Assembly (NCBI GenBank): GCA_963696405.1
Contig: CAVOJY010000005.1
Span: 186,001 to 250,000 of the forward strand
DNA length: 64,000 nucleotides
Reading direction: 5' to 3'
From: CAVOJY01 sp963696405
Lineage (GTDB): Bacteria > Chloroflexota > Limnocylindria > Limnocylindrales > CSP1-4
Positions 28,222 to 37,837 of the stretch are shown in pieces. Each line of letters opens with the position of its first letter. Position 1 is the first letter of the stretch. Made by a program: the position numbers and the translations under genes. The notes beneath the pieces are model-generated. The model was not told where the DNA came from, did no database searches, and worked only from the letters and a program-made list of their open reading frames with translations.

Positions 28222-28715
28222 CTGGGACCGTCCTCCTCGTTCGCGCCGGTGTCGGGCGCCGTGCGATCACCGGGCGCCGCCTGAGCGCTGTCTCCCGCAG
28301 GGTTGTTGCGGGAACTGAACCATCGTGCCGGTCACTCGGCAAGGGCCGAACGACACGAACCGAGGCCGGGTTCAGCGTTGCGCAGCTGCGCGTCTCCACG
28401 CCGCCACCTCGCGCCAGCCAACGGGCGCGCCGGCCTCTGCCGTTTCGCCACGCCGTGAACGCAAACCAGGCGCTCGAGCCGCAGACCCGGCTCGTAGACC
28501 TCCAGGCCGTCCCGGAGCATCCCGCTCCACGCTCAGCCCGGGCGATTTCCGCCGGTGCCCGCCGTCGCAGCACCTGCCGAACCGCGCGTACTGCTCACCG
28601 CGTGGCGCTACGGCAGATGCGTGAGCCCCGGCCGGCTGTCCACTGGCTGCCGCTCTGCCCGCCCCAGGCCAGGACACCCGCGCCATCCTCGCACCGAACC
28701 GCGGTGCGACGGCGG
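28222..28715. other. Intergenic region between pta and the Fic gene
   Basis: About 490 nt of GC-rich sequence between two divergent genes. It must hold the pta promoter, but I see no clear hexamers. No coding frame here has plausible protein composition or a ribosome site, and no RNA gene is recognisable. Confidence 0.5.
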
Positions 28716-28765
28716 TAGTATCGGAGTTCCATTACCATGTCCGGTAATAGACCGGCCCTATTACC
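28716..28765 (+). promoter_or_regulatory. Promoter and operator-like repeats of the Fic gene
   Basis: A TAGTAT -10-like hexamer (28716-28721) is followed by three half-sites: ATTACC (28731-28736), GGTAATAG (28743-28750) and CTATTACC (28758-28765). The last two form a perfect 8-bp palindrome with a 7-nt centre; the first two form another of 6 bp with a 6-nt centre. They cover the presumed transcript start and 5' leader, a place where a bound protein would block transcription. Confidence 0.55.
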
Positions 28766-28778
28766 GCAAGGGCAGCTG

Positions 28779-29861
28779 ATGGACTATCGAATTGATCGAA
28801 GCGGCATCGGACCTGCGCTCCAGAACCTCGAGCAGCGCCGGCTGATCTTCAGGCACCTCCCGATCGACCCGCTGCACGCCGAGTGGTTCAGGCGCCGAGC
28901 GTGGATCCGCACCATCCACGGCACGACGCGCATCGAAGGCAACAGTCTCAACGACCTGGAGGTCGAGGAGCTGCTGACGGATCCCTCCAATCGGTTCCCG
29001 CGCAAGGAGGCGCTGGAGGTCCTCGGCAGCCGTGAGGCACTCACCTTTGTCGACGAGCTCGCCCCGACGGATGTCCCCATCGACGAGGCCGTCATCCGCG
29101 AAATCCACCGCCGCGTGCTCGACGACATCGACCCGCTGCTCACGCCCGGTACGTATCGGAGGGGCCCGAACGCGGTGGGCGATGCAGACGGCAACATCAT
29201 CTTCACGACCCCACCATCCGGGGACGTGCCCGAGCTCATGCGGGAGCTCGGGCACTGGCTTCGCGCCGGGATGGACCAGCAACCGCCGCCCGTCGGCGCC
29301 GCCCTGGCCCACCTCGAGTTCGTCGCGATCCATCCCTTCTATGACGGCAATGGCCGGACGTCGCGAGCCCTTGCCCGTCTGATTCTGTTGCGAGGCGCCG
29401 TCGCCTTCGACGGGCTCGTGTCCCTCGATGCGTACCTCGACAACGACCGTACCGCGTACTTCGCCGCGATCCGCGCGTCGACGCGCGGCCACTACGAGCC
29501 TGGATACGACGCAACGCCGTTCGTGACGTACTTCCTGGATGCGATCACCGGAGCGGCTGACCGAGTCCTCAACGGGCTGCGCGGGCTCGGCGAGGTCATG
29601 ATCGAAATCCGCCGGGATATCACGACGGGCGCCATGCCGCCCTCACTGCTCGATGGCCTCGCTTACGCGTGGGTCAATCGAAGCCTTCGGGCTGCGGACT
29701 ACATCCGTATCACCGGCCGGTCACCGCAGAGCACGACCCGCGACCTGGCAGCGGCCGTTGCGGCCGGCTTCCTGGTGCGAACGGGGGAAGGGCGTTGGCG
29801 ACGATACCTGCTCGGGCCTCGGCTTTCGATGATGGCCGCTTCAGCCGGGGAGAGCCGATGA
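28779..29861 (+). CDS. Fic-domain protein with N-terminal inhibitory motif
   Basis: Predicted nucleotidyl-transferase (AMPylator or related), 360 residues. The Fic core motif is complete: HPFYDGNGRTSR, with catalytic His. An inhibitory-helix motif of the class II type, T-T-R-I-E-G-N, lies near the N-terminus, where its Glu would block productive ATP binding. A C-terminal winged-helix-like part (GRSPQSTTRDLAAAVAAGFL, then GEGRWRRYLLG) is common in this group. The start chosen has AAGGGCAG upstream; an ATG at 28737 lies inside the operator repeats. No antitoxin gene is adjacent, in keeping with self-inhibition. The target is unknown. Confidence 0.9.
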   Translation: MDYRIDRSGIGPALQNLEQRRLIFRHLPIDPLHAEWFRRRAWIRTIHGTTRIEGNSLNDLEVEELLTDPSNRFPRKEALEVLGSREALTFVDELAPTDVPIDEAVIREIHRRVLDDIDPLLTPGTYRRGPNAVGDADGNIIFTTPPSGDVPELMRELGHWLRAGMDQQPPPVGAALAHLEFVAIHPFYDGNGRTSRALARLILLRGAVAFDGLVSLDAYLDNDRTAYFAAIRASTRGHYEPGYDATPFVTYFLDAITGAADRVLNGLRGLGEVMIEIRRDITTGAMPPSLLDGLAYAWVNRSLRAADYIRITGRSPQSTTRDLAAAVAAGFLVRTGEGRWRRYLLGPRLSMMAASAGESR

Positions 29862-29925
29862 GGCAGAGGTGCCCGGGACGGGCACCGTGCATATGTTTCG
29901 GGCCCAGGTACCCGTAGCGATTCGC

Positions 29926-31077
29926 CTACACCACTTCGCGGCGGATGGTGAGACCGGCGAGGACCATGAAGAGGATGGCGAAGCCGCCGAGCACGAGGAG
30001 ATCGAGCTGGACCGATGAGGCGGCGAGGCTGTAGCCCCGGATCATCACGTCGCGCAGGCCGTCAACGGCGTACGTGAGCGGGAGGAGCCGCGCGATCGGC
30101 TGGAGCACGTCGGGGAGCGTGTCGACCGGCCAGATGATCCCCGACAGGAGCGCCTGCGGGACGATCACGATCGGGATGAACTGGATGACCTGCAACTCGG
30201 TGCGGGCGAACGTGGACACGAATATGGCGAGGCTCACGGCGCCCAGCGCGAGCACGAGGGTGATCAGGAAGGCGAGCAGCGGGTTGCCGGCGCACGGCAC
30301 GTCCAGCCCGATCGGGACGTCGATCACCGGGATGGTCACCTTCATGAGGGCGAAGGTCATGACCACGATGACCTGCAGCGTCGCGAAGAGACCGAACCCC
30401 ACGGTGTATCCCGTGACGATCTCGCCCCGCTGGATCGGCGTCGCCAGGAGCCGCTCCAGGGTCCCGCCGATCCGCTCACGGAGGAAGGCGACGCCGGTGA
30501 GGAGGAAGACGAAGAAGTAGGCGAAGAAGCCGACGAAGACCGGCGCAAACGTGTCGAGCGCGTCGGCGTCGGGTGAGCCGAACACGGTGACTCGCTCGAC
30601 GGTCGGCAGTGTCACCGCGCCCTGGCCGAGCGACGATGCCGCGACCGTCAGCACCCGCTGGGCGTCCATCACGAAGCCCGCCTCTCCGGGCGGGTTGACC
30701 CCGAGCGTCAGCACCCGGAGGCTGGGCGACTGGCCCGCCCGCTCTGCGGCGAGGAAGCCCGCCGGGACGATGATCGCCACCGTTGCCCGACCGTCCCGGA
30801 TCGCCTCCCGCGCGGCCTGTTCGTCGGCCACCTCGACGATCGCGATGCCCTCCTTCGAGGCGACGGGCCGCAGCGCGGGCAGGAGGATCGGCCCCGCGAG
30901 CGGGTCCTCGACCGCGACCGCGAGCTGGGTCGTCGCGGCCTTCTGGTCCCGGATGACCCAGCCGAAGAGCGCCAGGACCACGATCGGGACAACGAAGATG
31001 AGGCCAAGCGTGCGCCGGTCACGGCGGAACTGCGAGACGATCCTGCGGGTGAGCGCACCGACGCGGCGGCCGTTCAT
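29926..31077 (-). CDS. ABC-2 type exporter permease
   Basis: 383-residue permease. One N-terminal helix (LIFVVPIVVLALFGWVI) is followed by an extracytoplasmic domain of about 150 residues. Five C-terminal helices follow, with RERIGGTLERLLATPIQRGE and the conserved IPIVIVPQALLSGIIWPVDT plus LPLTYAVDGLRDVM. This is the YhhJ/NatB-like or drug-efflux ABC-2 layout. Its ATG overlaps the ATPase stop by 4 nt. The substrate is unknown. Confidence 0.9.
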   Translation of the reverse strand: MNGRRVGALTRRIVSQFRRDRRTLGLIFVVPIVVLALFGWVIRDQKAATTQLAVAVEDPLAGPILLPALRPVASKEGIAIVEVADEQAAREAIRDGRATVAIIVPAGFLAAERAGQSPSLRVLTLGVNPPGEAGFVMDAQRVLTVAASSLGQGAVTLPTVERVTVFGSPDADALDTFAPVFVGFFAYFFVFLLTGVAFLRERIGGTLERLLATPIQRGEIVTGYTVGFGLFATLQVIVVMTFALMKVTIPVIDVPIGLDVPCAGNPLLAFLITLVLALGAVSLAIFVSTFARTELQVIQFIPIVIVPQALLSGIIWPVDTLPDVLQPIARLLPLTYAVDGLRDVMIRGYSLAASSVQLDLLVLGGFAILFMVLAGLTIRREVV

Positions 31078-31913
31078 GATCGGCGGCCCCGGTGACGCGG
31101 GGCCATCGGCGGATCGTCCCCGCGTGCGCCGGCGGCCTCCGCCAACGCCAGGAACGCTTCCTCGAGGTTCTCCGTACCGGCCTGGGATCTGAGGTCGGAC
31201 CCTGAGCCGCGGGCGATGACCCGACCGGTGCGGATGAAGAGGAGCTCGTCGCAACGGTCGGCCTCGTCCATGACGTGGCTCGTGACCAGGACCGTCGTCC
31301 CGGCGGCGGCCAGGGAACGAAAGTGAGCCCAGAATTGCGCCCGCAGAGCAGGGTCGATCCCAACCGTCGGTTCGTCGAGGATGACGACCGGGGGGTCGTG
31401 TGCCAGCGCACAGGCGAGCGAGAGGCGACGGCGCATGCCGCCGGACAGTTCGAAGGCGGGCGTGTCGCGTCGCTCGGCCAGCTCGACCAGGTCGAGCGTC
31501 TCGGTGAGCTTCGCCCGGTCCCGCGTGCCGTAGAGGGCGGCGAAGAACCGGAGGTTCTCCCAGACGGAGAGCTCGGGGTAGACGCCGTCTGCCTGGGTCA
31601 TGTAGCCGGTCCGCTCGAGCATCGCCCGGGACGGCATCCGGACCCCGAGAAGCCAGGCCTCACCGGCCGTGGGCCGGGCGAGCCCGATGAGCAGCCGAAT
31701 CAGCGTCGTCTTCCCCGAGCCGTTCGGCCCGAGGAGGCCGTAGATCCGCCCGGGCGGCAGCGCAAGGTCGATGCCGTCCACGGCGCGGATCGGCCCGAAC
31801 GTCTTGACGAGCCCGCGTGCCTCGACAGCGGGGACCGCGGGCATCGCGGCCGGTCCACCCAGCACTCCCGATCCCGCGACAGGGTCGGGACCCTGATCTC
31901 CCTGCACCGTCAT
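31074..31913 (-). CDS. ABC-2 exporter ATP-binding protein
   Basis: ATPase partner of the permease that overlaps its end. Walker A GPNGSGKTT, Q-loop GYMTQADGVYPELSV, signature LSGGMRRRLSLACALAHDP, Walker B VVILDEPTVGID and H-loop TSHVMDEADRCD. The start is the ATG after AGGAGG (11-nt spacing), and there is a Gly/Pro-rich N-terminal extension; another ATG 21 nt upstream is less well placed. MoxR is divergent. Typical of drug or lipid-linked exporters. Confidence 0.92.
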   Translation of the reverse strand: MTVQGDQGPDPVAGSGVLGGPAAMPAVPAVEARGLVKTFGPIRAVDGIDLALPPGRIYGLLGPNGSGKTTLIRLLIGLARPTAGEAWLLGVRMPSRAMLERTGYMTQADGVYPELSVWENLRFFAALYGTRDRAKLTETLDLVELAERRDTPAFELSGGMRRRLSLACALAHDPPVVILDEPTVGIDPALRAQFWAHFRSLAAAGTTVLVTSHVMDEADRCDELLFIRTGRVIARGSGSDLRSQAGTENLEEAFLALAEAAGARGDDPPMAPRHRGRRS

Positions 31914-32082
31914 CGGCGCCGCAACCTCCTGCATGACCGGGACGGGACCCAGCGATCGACGGCTACGTTACACGACCGGGAAGCCCGTTTGGCAAGGTTC
32001 CCCGGCAATAGAATGTGCCGAGGGCGGGCGGGCGTCGCGCCGGCAACGCCGGCAGTGACGCGGCAACGCACTGGAGGTGCTG

Positions 32083-33060
32083 ATGACGGCAACACCCGCG
32101 ACCGTCGGCGGTGACCGGCCGTCGGGAGGACGGTTCTGGGAACAGATGCGATCGGCGGTCTCCCTGGCCGTCGTCGGGGACGAGGACGCCCTGCGGCTGC
32201 TGGCGGTCGCACTACTGGCCGACGGACACGCGCTCATCGAGGACGTGCCGGGGGTCGGCAAGACGCTGCTCGCGCGCGCCTTCGCGCGCGCCCTCGGCCT
32301 CGACTTCGCCCGGGTCCAGGGCACGCCCGATCTCCTGCCGAGCGACGTGACCGGGACGAGCATCCTGCAGGGCGGGGATCTCCGCTTCATCCCGGGGCCC
32401 ATCTTCACGAACGTCCTCCTGGTCGATGAGATCAACCGGGCCACCCCGCGCACCCAATCGGCCCTGCTGGAAGCGATGCAGGAGCGGCAGGTATCGATCG
32501 AGGGCGCGACCCGGCCGCTCCCCTCCCCGTTCCTGCTCCTGGCGACCGAGAACCCGATCGAACTCGAGGGTACGTTCTCGCTCCCCGAGGCCCAGCTCGA
32601 CCGGTTTCTCGTGCGAGTGCGCCTCGGCTACCCTGACGAGGCCGACGAGCGTGCCATCGCCCGCCGGTACCGCGACGAGGCCGAGCCCCTCGACCGCGTC
32701 CCGCGGGTCGCCGATGACAGCGAGATCGAGGGGCTGCGCGGAGCGGCCCGCGGCGTCCTCGTGAGCGAGGACGTGGAGCGATACCTGGTGGCCCTCACCC
32801 GCGCCACGCGCGAGCACCCCGACGTCGCGCTCGGCGCGAGCCCGCGGGCCAGCGTCTCCCTCTACCGGGCCGCCCAGGCCTGGGCGCTGCTCGCCGGCCG
32901 AGCGTTCGTCCTTCCCGACGATGTCAAGACGGTGGCCCCCGCCGTGCTCGGCCACCGGCTGCTCCTGGACGTGGATCAGCAGCTTCGCGGGGCGACCGTC
33001 GACCGGATCGTCGGGCAGGTCCTCGCGGCCGTGCCGCTTCCTCTCGGGCCATCGGCCTGA
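32083..33060 (+). CDS. MoxR-family AAA+ ATPase
   Basis: Chaperone-like ATPase of about 325 residues. Walker A is EDVPGVGKT. The MoxR hallmark is QGTPDLLPSDVTGTSI, then PGPIFTNVLLVDEINRATPR (Walker B), ALLEAMQERQVSIEG, sensor-1 ATENPIELEGTFSLPEAQLD and a C-terminal lid. The ATG follows GGAGGTGCTG. It is the first of a three-gene MoxR, DUF58, membrane protein set that usually acts on cell-envelope or metal-insertion tasks; the actual client is unknown. Confidence 0.93.
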   Translation: MTATPATVGGDRPSGGRFWEQMRSAVSLAVVGDEDALRLLAVALLADGHALIEDVPGVGKTLLARAFARALGLDFARVQGTPDLLPSDVTGTSILQGGDLRFIPGPIFTNVLLVDEINRATPRTQSALLEAMQERQVSIEGATRPLPSPFLLLATENPIELEGTFSLPEAQLDRFLVRVRLGYPDEADERAIARRYRDEAEPLDRVPRVADDSEIEGLRGAARGVLVSEDVERYLVALTRATREHPDVALGASPRASVSLYRAAQAWALLAGRAFVLPDDVKTVAPAVLGHRLLLDVDQQLRGATVDRIVGQVLAAVPLPLGPSA

Positions 33061-33114
33061 CCCGCGTGGCTCGATGGTCGGCGGCGTGGGCCCGACCGCC
33101 AGGCTGAGGTAGGT

Positions 33115-34389
33115 ATGGAAGGCTGGGGGTACCTCGGGGGTGCGCTCCTGGCACTTGGAGCCGTGACGGGAACTCCCGGCCTGCTCCTGGTGGGCATCCT
33201 CGTCATCCTCGCCGCGGCCGTTCGCGGCCTGTGGGCTCGGCGCGGCCTCAAGCATGTGCTGTACGAGCGGCGGCTCGGCACGGAGCGGGCGGTCTGGGGC
33301 GACCAGATCCCGCTCGACCTCGTCGTGTGGAACCGCAAGATCCTGCCGCTGGCCTGGCTCCAGATCGAGGATTACGTGAGCGAGGAGGCCATCGTTCGCG
33401 AGGGGGCACCGACGCGAGGTGCGGGGACCGTAGCGAACGGAGCGGGACTGGTGGTGAAGAGCGAGCGGCCGGGCCGCGGCACGCTCGTCGGGACGTGGAC
33501 CCTCGCCTGGTACGAGCGCGTCGTGCGCCATTTCCACATCGTGGCCGACCACCGCGGGATCTACTCGTTCGAGGCCATCCGGCTGCGCGTCGCGGACCTC
33601 TTCGGCCGCGACTCGGCCTCGGAAGAGCGGCCGTACCGGCAGAGCTGGGTGGTTCGCCCGCGCACGGTCCCGGTGCACAGCGCCGGCCCCGACCGCGCGC
33701 CGATCGGGTCGCGGCGCGCCCGGCACAGCCTGTTCCACGACCCGGCGCTCTATGCGGGAGTGCGACCGTACCAGGCGGGTGACCCGCTCCGGCACGTGCA
33801 CTGGAAGGCCACCGCGCACGTGGGCCGGCCGGTGACCAAGCGGTTCGACCCCTCGCGTGAGCGCGAGATCCTCCTCGCCCTCGACATGCAGACGGTGGAG
33901 GGGCCGCACTGGCAACTCACCGCGGACGAGGAGCTCGCCGAGCAACTCTGCGTCACGGCCGCGTCGATCGCCCGGCGCGCGCTTGCGGACGGCTCGGCAT
34001 GTGGGCTCGCCACCGCTGCGTACACCGCCACCAGGAACCCGGTGGCGTATCTTCCCCCGTCCGCGGGACCGTCCCAGCTCGCCCGCATCGCCGACACGCT
34101 GGCACGTGTCTCGCCGATCGCGTCGGCGCCGTTCGAGCACCTCCTGGCATCGCTCGCCCGGCGCATCCCGCCCGGTGCGACGCTGGTCACCATGAGCGTC
34201 CGGGACCCGGCCCCGTTCCTCCCGGCGCTGCGCCTTCTCGGGCGCAGCGGGTACCGCGTGCGGCACCTCGCGCTGGGGCCAGGCGCGGCACTGTGGGTCC
34301 GGCGCGCCCGCGCCGCCGGGATCGACTCGGCGGAGGCCGACCTGCGCCCCGACTGGCGGACGGCCGATGCCCTGGTGGTGGCCGGCTGA
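33115..34389 (+). CDS. DUF58 domain-containing membrane protein
   Basis: 424 residues. Two N-terminal hydrophobic segments (WGYLGGALLALGAVTG, LLLVGILVILAAAVRGL) precede a beta-rich region. The DUF58 core follows with YAGVRPYQAGDPLRHVHWKA, typical of this von Willebrand-like family, then a metal-site-like LLALDMQT. It lies 54 nt after moxR, its usual partner, and is followed without gap by a membrane protein. The function is unknown. Confidence 0.9.
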   Translation: MEGWGYLGGALLALGAVTGTPGLLLVGILVILAAAVRGLWARRGLKHVLYERRLGTERAVWGDQIPLDLVVWNRKILPLAWLQIEDYVSEEAIVREGAPTRGAGTVANGAGLVVKSERPGRGTLVGTWTLAWYERVVRHFHIVADHRGIYSFEAIRLRVADLFGRDSASEERPYRQSWVVRPRTVPVHSAGPDRAPIGSRRARHSLFHDPALYAGVRPYQAGDPLRHVHWKATAHVGRPVTKRFDPSREREILLALDMQTVEGPHWQLTADEELAEQLCVTAASIARRALADGSACGLATAAYTATRNPVAYLPPSAGPSQLARIADTLARVSPIASAPFEHLLASLARRIPPGATLVTMSVRDPAPFLPALRLLGRSGYRVRHLALGPGAALWVRRARAAGIDSAEADLRPDWRTADALVVAG

Positions 34390-34390
34390 C

Positions 34391-35768
34391 ATGGACGAGC
34401 CCGCACGGACCGGCTCGCGAGCATCGTCGCTCCTGCGCCTGCTGCCGCCAGCTCTCGACGCGATCGTCGAGGGCACGTGGCTGGCGGTCGTCTACCTCGT
34501 CGTCCAGGTCCTGTGGGTCCACGGCGACGTGGCGATGGGTCCGCTGGAGCTGGCTATCTTCGCGGGGATCGGACTCGCCGTCTCCCGGCATCGGTGGGGC
34601 GGCGTCGATCCCGCCGTCACCGTGATCGCGGTCGCGGCCGCCGCGGGGATCTGCGGCTGGCTCCTCTCCCCCGTCGCCCGGGCTGAGCTCGCCGGGGGCG
34701 ACCTGGGTGCAGCTCTGGCGGCCAACCCCGGCGGGATGGCTTGCCGCGGCAGCGGTGCTGCGGGGAGCGGCGCACGTGAACCCGGCAGACGACGACGCCG
34801 TGGTCGCGCGCGTCCTTGCGCTGGGCCTCCCGCTGCTGGCAATCCCGTGGATCCTCGCCGGCTTTGCGACGCCCGCGGCACGGGCCGCCTTCGTCGGGCC
34901 CGCGTTCGTGGCGACGGTCGCGTTCGTTTCGACTGCCCTCCTTGCCATCGCCGTCGCCCGCCTCGAGACGCTCCGCGTCGCCACGGGCGTCGACTGGCGC
35001 GCAAACCGGCCATGGCTGGCGGTCCTCGCCGGGGTCGTCCTCCTCATGGTGGCCATCGCCGCACCGCTGGCGTTCGTGGTCGGGGTGCCGATCGAGGCCG
35101 CGATCCTCGGCGCGCTCGGGCCGCTGGGGATCCTTGCCACGGCGGGCGTGTTCGTCGTGGCGATCTACACGCAACTGGTCACCGCCGTGCTCAGCGCGAT
35201 CCTGGGCATCTTCGGCCTCACGCCCCGACCACCCGTTGCACCGACACCCCCGCCTGCCCCGCCCGTGAACATCCCCCAGGGCGACGCGAGCGCGTCGCAG
35301 CCTGTGTTCGTGGCGTTCCTGACGGCAGCGGTGATCATCGTCGCCGTCGTGGCCGTCGTCGCCATCGCCCTGGTCGTCTGGCAGTGGCTGCGACCTCGCA
35401 CGACCGCCTTCCGCCGCCCGGCCTCCGAGCAGCGGTCGATCGTCGTCCCGCGTGACGCCCTCCGCATCAGCCTGCCGAAGCTTCAGCGGCGAAGGACCGT
35501 ACGCCATCCCGAGCCGCGCGACGCCGTCGCCGCCTACCTCGCGCTGCTCCGCGGCCTCAGCGACGTTCCGGAGGCGGCCCGGCTGGAGTCGGAGACGCCC
35601 GCCGCACATGCGCTGCGTCTTCGCCCGACCGCCGCAGGCGGGCTTCCGCTCGACCTGCTGGCGGCCGACTACGAGCTCGCACGGTACGGCGAACGCGCGC
35701 TGACCGCGGCCGAGCACCAGCGCGCCCTGGCACGCTCGCGTCGGCTCCTCGGCCGGCTGCGCGTGTAG
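34391..35768 (+). CDS. Multi-helix membrane protein with DUF4129-like tail (one frameshift)
   Basis: Third gene of the MoxR-DUF58 cluster. Hydrophobic helices include AVVYLVVQVLWVHGDVAM, VLALGLPLLAIPWILAGF, PWLAVLAGVVLLMVAIAA and VFVAFLTAAVIIVAVVAVV. A cytosolic C-terminal part (EPRDAVAAYLALLRGLSDVP, ELARYGERALTAAEHQRALA) resembles DUF4129. One extra base near 34738 (GGGATGG in place of GGGTGG) shifts the frame between WLLSPVARAEL and WLAAAAVLRGAAH. Removing it gives one continuous protein of about 458 residues. The role is unknown. Confidence 0.75.
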
Positions 35769-35795
35769 GGTCGCGGCCCGGCCCGACCGCGCGCC

Positions 35796-35850
35796 GTTAA
35801 CACGCCGTTAACACGCCGACAAAGAGGAGTTCACGTTCCGCCGCGATAGT
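35796..35850 (+). promoter_or_regulatory. PHO-box array and -10 element upstream of pstB
   Basis: Four units repeat at exactly 11 bp: GTTAACA, GTTAACA, GACAAAG and GTTCACG, each followed by 4 nt. They start at 35796, 35807, 35818 and 35829. This is the direct-repeat pattern known for PhoP boxes in Streptomyces (GTTCACC plus 4 nt) and Bacillus (TTAACA repeats at 11 bp). A GATAGT hexamer starts 10 nt after the last 7-mer, so the array occupies the -35 position, as expected for an activated Pho promoter. Confidence 0.75.
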
Positions 35851-35967
35851 GGCAGCGCAGCACTCAACGAGCGGGCTGGGGCGCTGCTTCCTGCTCATGC
35901 TCTTCCTCCTCGTGGTGAGTATCCCCGTCCGTGCCTCGATGCCGCCGGACCTACAGGGAGCGCCCGC

Positions 35968-36865
35968 ATGGCAATCGACACACAGACGAACAGCGGCTCG
36001 AATTCGAGCGAGGCGCCGTTCGCCGGGACCTTTCCACCGACTCGCTCTCGCCCGTGAACGGGGTGATTCCGCCGGCCTCGGCGGTGTCGCACGCCACCGG
36101 TCGTCTCTCGCTCGAGCACATGAGCGCCTACTACGGAGAATTCTGTGCGGTCCGGGACCTGAGCCTCGAGATCGTGCCCCAGGCGGTGACCGCCATCATC
36201 GGCCCGTCAGGGTGCGGCAAGAGCACCTTCATCCGGACCCTCAACCGGATGCACGAGCTGGTCCCGCAGGCCCACGTCGAGGGCGCGATAAAGCTCGACG
36301 GCGAGGACGTCTATGGCCCCGACGTGGACCCGGTCGCCTTGCGCCGCGTCGTGGGCATGGTGTTCCAGCGACCCAACCCGTTCCCCACGATGTCCGTTCG
36401 TGACAACGTGGTGGCCGGCGTGCGCCTTGGCGCGCTGCGATCCCGGGTCGACGTGGACGAGGTTGTCGAGCGCAGCCTGCGGCGGGCGGCCCTGTGGGAC
36501 GAGGTCAAGGACAAGCTCAAGCAGACCTCCACCGCTCTCTCGGGCGGCCAGCAGCAGCGACTCTGCATCGCGCGGGCGCTGGCCGTGGAACCCGAGGTGC
36601 TGCTGATGGACGAGCCGGCTCGGCGCTCGACCCGATCGCGACGCTCCGCATCGAGGAGCTGCTCAGCGAGCTGCGCGAGGACTACACGATCGTCATCGTG
36701 ACCCACAACATGCAGCAGGCCGGTCGGATCAGCGACTGGACTGCATTCTTCACCATGGACGAAGGTCGCGCCGGGTATCTTGTGGAGGTCGGGGCGACGA
36801 GCCAGATCTTCACGAGCCCGACGCAGCAACTGACCGAGGACTACATCTCGGGCCGCTTCGGATAG
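35968..36865 (+). CDS. pstB: Phosphate ABC transporter ATPase PstB (frameshifted)
   Basis: ATPase of the high-affinity phosphate transporter. The core reads GRLSLEHMSAYYGEFCAVRD, Walker A GPSGCGKST, FIRTLNRMHELVP, Q-loop VFQRPNPFPTMSV, signature LSGGQQQRLCIARALAVEP and Walker B LLMDEP. After a missing base near 36619 the next frame continues SALDPIATLRIEELLSEL, VTHNMQQAGRISDWTAFF and ends DYISGRFG. The ATG at 35968 has AGGGAG upstream and encodes MAIDTQTNSG; joining it to the core needs another shift near 36050. The GTG at 36057 would avoid that but lacks a ribosome site. No pstS, pstC or pstA gene is present nearby, so its membrane partners are elsewhere or lost. Confidence 0.87.
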
Positions 36866-36885
36866 CCGGCAGGAGGCAAACGATC

Positions 36886-37707
36886 ATGACGCAGCAGCGC
36901 GAGCTGCCGGACACGCCGCCGGCAGGCAGGCCCGCCGAGGAGGGCCCGCCGGAGGCGCCGTCGGGGCCAGGCGCGGACCGCGAGACCGACCGGACACCGG
37001 CCGAGCCGGCACGCCCCGTCCCGATCGCGCATGAGCTTCCGCGCCACCCGACGCGCGAGGTGTATGACCGCGAGCTCCGGGAGATCAAGGACATCGTGCT
37101 CCGAATGGGCAGCCTGGTGGAGGATGCGATCCGCAACGCGATCCGCGCCCTCGAGACGCACGACGCGGACGCGGCCACCGCGGTGATCCTCCAGGACGCA
37201 CGAAATCAACGAGATGCAGCGCGAACTGATCGCCAAGATCGCAACGACGATCGCCACGCAGCAGCCGGTGGCGGGCGATCTCCGCTTCCTGCTCGCGCTC
37301 GACCACGTGGCCTACGAGCTGGAGCGGATGGGCGACCATGCCGGGTCCGTGGCCAAGCAGGCCCGCAAGCTGGCCCCGCAACCGCCACTGGCACAGTACG
37401 TTCACCTGCCCAAGATGGGGCATCGCGCTGCCGAGCAGGTCCACGGGATTCTCGCGTGCCGTGGTCGACATCGACGTTGCGGAGGCCCGGGCGGTGGCCG
37501 TCCGGCGACGACGAGATCGATGCGCTCTACCACCGAACGTTCGACCGGGTGCTCGAGCTGATGCGCGAGGATCCCGCCAATGTCGACCGGGGTACCCGGC
37601 TCCTCTTCGCCGCGCACTACGTCGAACGGATCGGCGACCGGGTCACGAACATCGCGGAGGACATCGTCTTCCTGGCGACCGGCGAGGTCGAGGAGCTCAA
37701 CCCGTGA
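36886..37707 (+). CDS. phoU: Phosphate signalling protein PhoU (three frameshifts)
   Basis: Regulator that links the Pst transporter to the PhoR kinase. PhoU repeat 1 is seen in TREVYDRELREIKDIVLRMG and VEDAIRNAIRALETHDADAA, continuing in another frame as MQRELIAKIATTIATQQPVA and RFLLALDHVAYELERMGDH. Repeat 2 has TFDRVLELMREDPANVD and HYVERIGDRVTNIAEDIVF. The frame changes near 37200, 37455 and 37500. Three indels in about 300 nt mean either locally poor sequence or a decayed gene; the well-kept protein text in every segment favours the former. A Pro/Glu-rich N-terminal extension is present. It follows pstB by 20 nt. Confidence 0.82.
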   Translation: MTQQRELPDTPPAGRPAEEGPPEAPSGPGADRETDRTPAEPARPVPIAHELPRHPTREVYDRELREIKDIVLRMGSLVEDAIRNAIRALETHDADAATAVILQDARNQRDAARTDRQDRNDDRHAAAGGGRSPLPARARPRGLRAGADGRPCRVRGQAGPQAGPATATGTVRSPAQDGASRCRAGPRDSRVPWSTSTLRRPGRWPSGDDEIDALYHRTFDRVLELMREDPANVDRGTRLLFAAHYVERIGDRVTNIAEDIVFLATGEVEELNP

Positions 37708-37837
37708 AGACCATTCGACAGGCACCGGTGTCCCCGGCCTGCGGTCGGTCGAGGGACGCTCGCTCCATGACGTCGGCTTCGACGATACCGCCGAAGCCGC
37801 GCCCCGGATCCTGACGACCTCGCCGGGCTGACCCGGG

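Noticed and set aside
28222..28715. Small genes in the pta-Fic gap
   Set aside because: Open frames exist on both strands but none has a ribosome site, plausible composition or recognisable motif.
35849..35967. Leader peptide with signal-like segment (FLLMLFLLVVSIPVRAS) before pstB
   Set aside because: It overlaps the -10 hexamer and then runs into an off-frame reading of pstB. No ribosome site; probably chance hydrophobicity.
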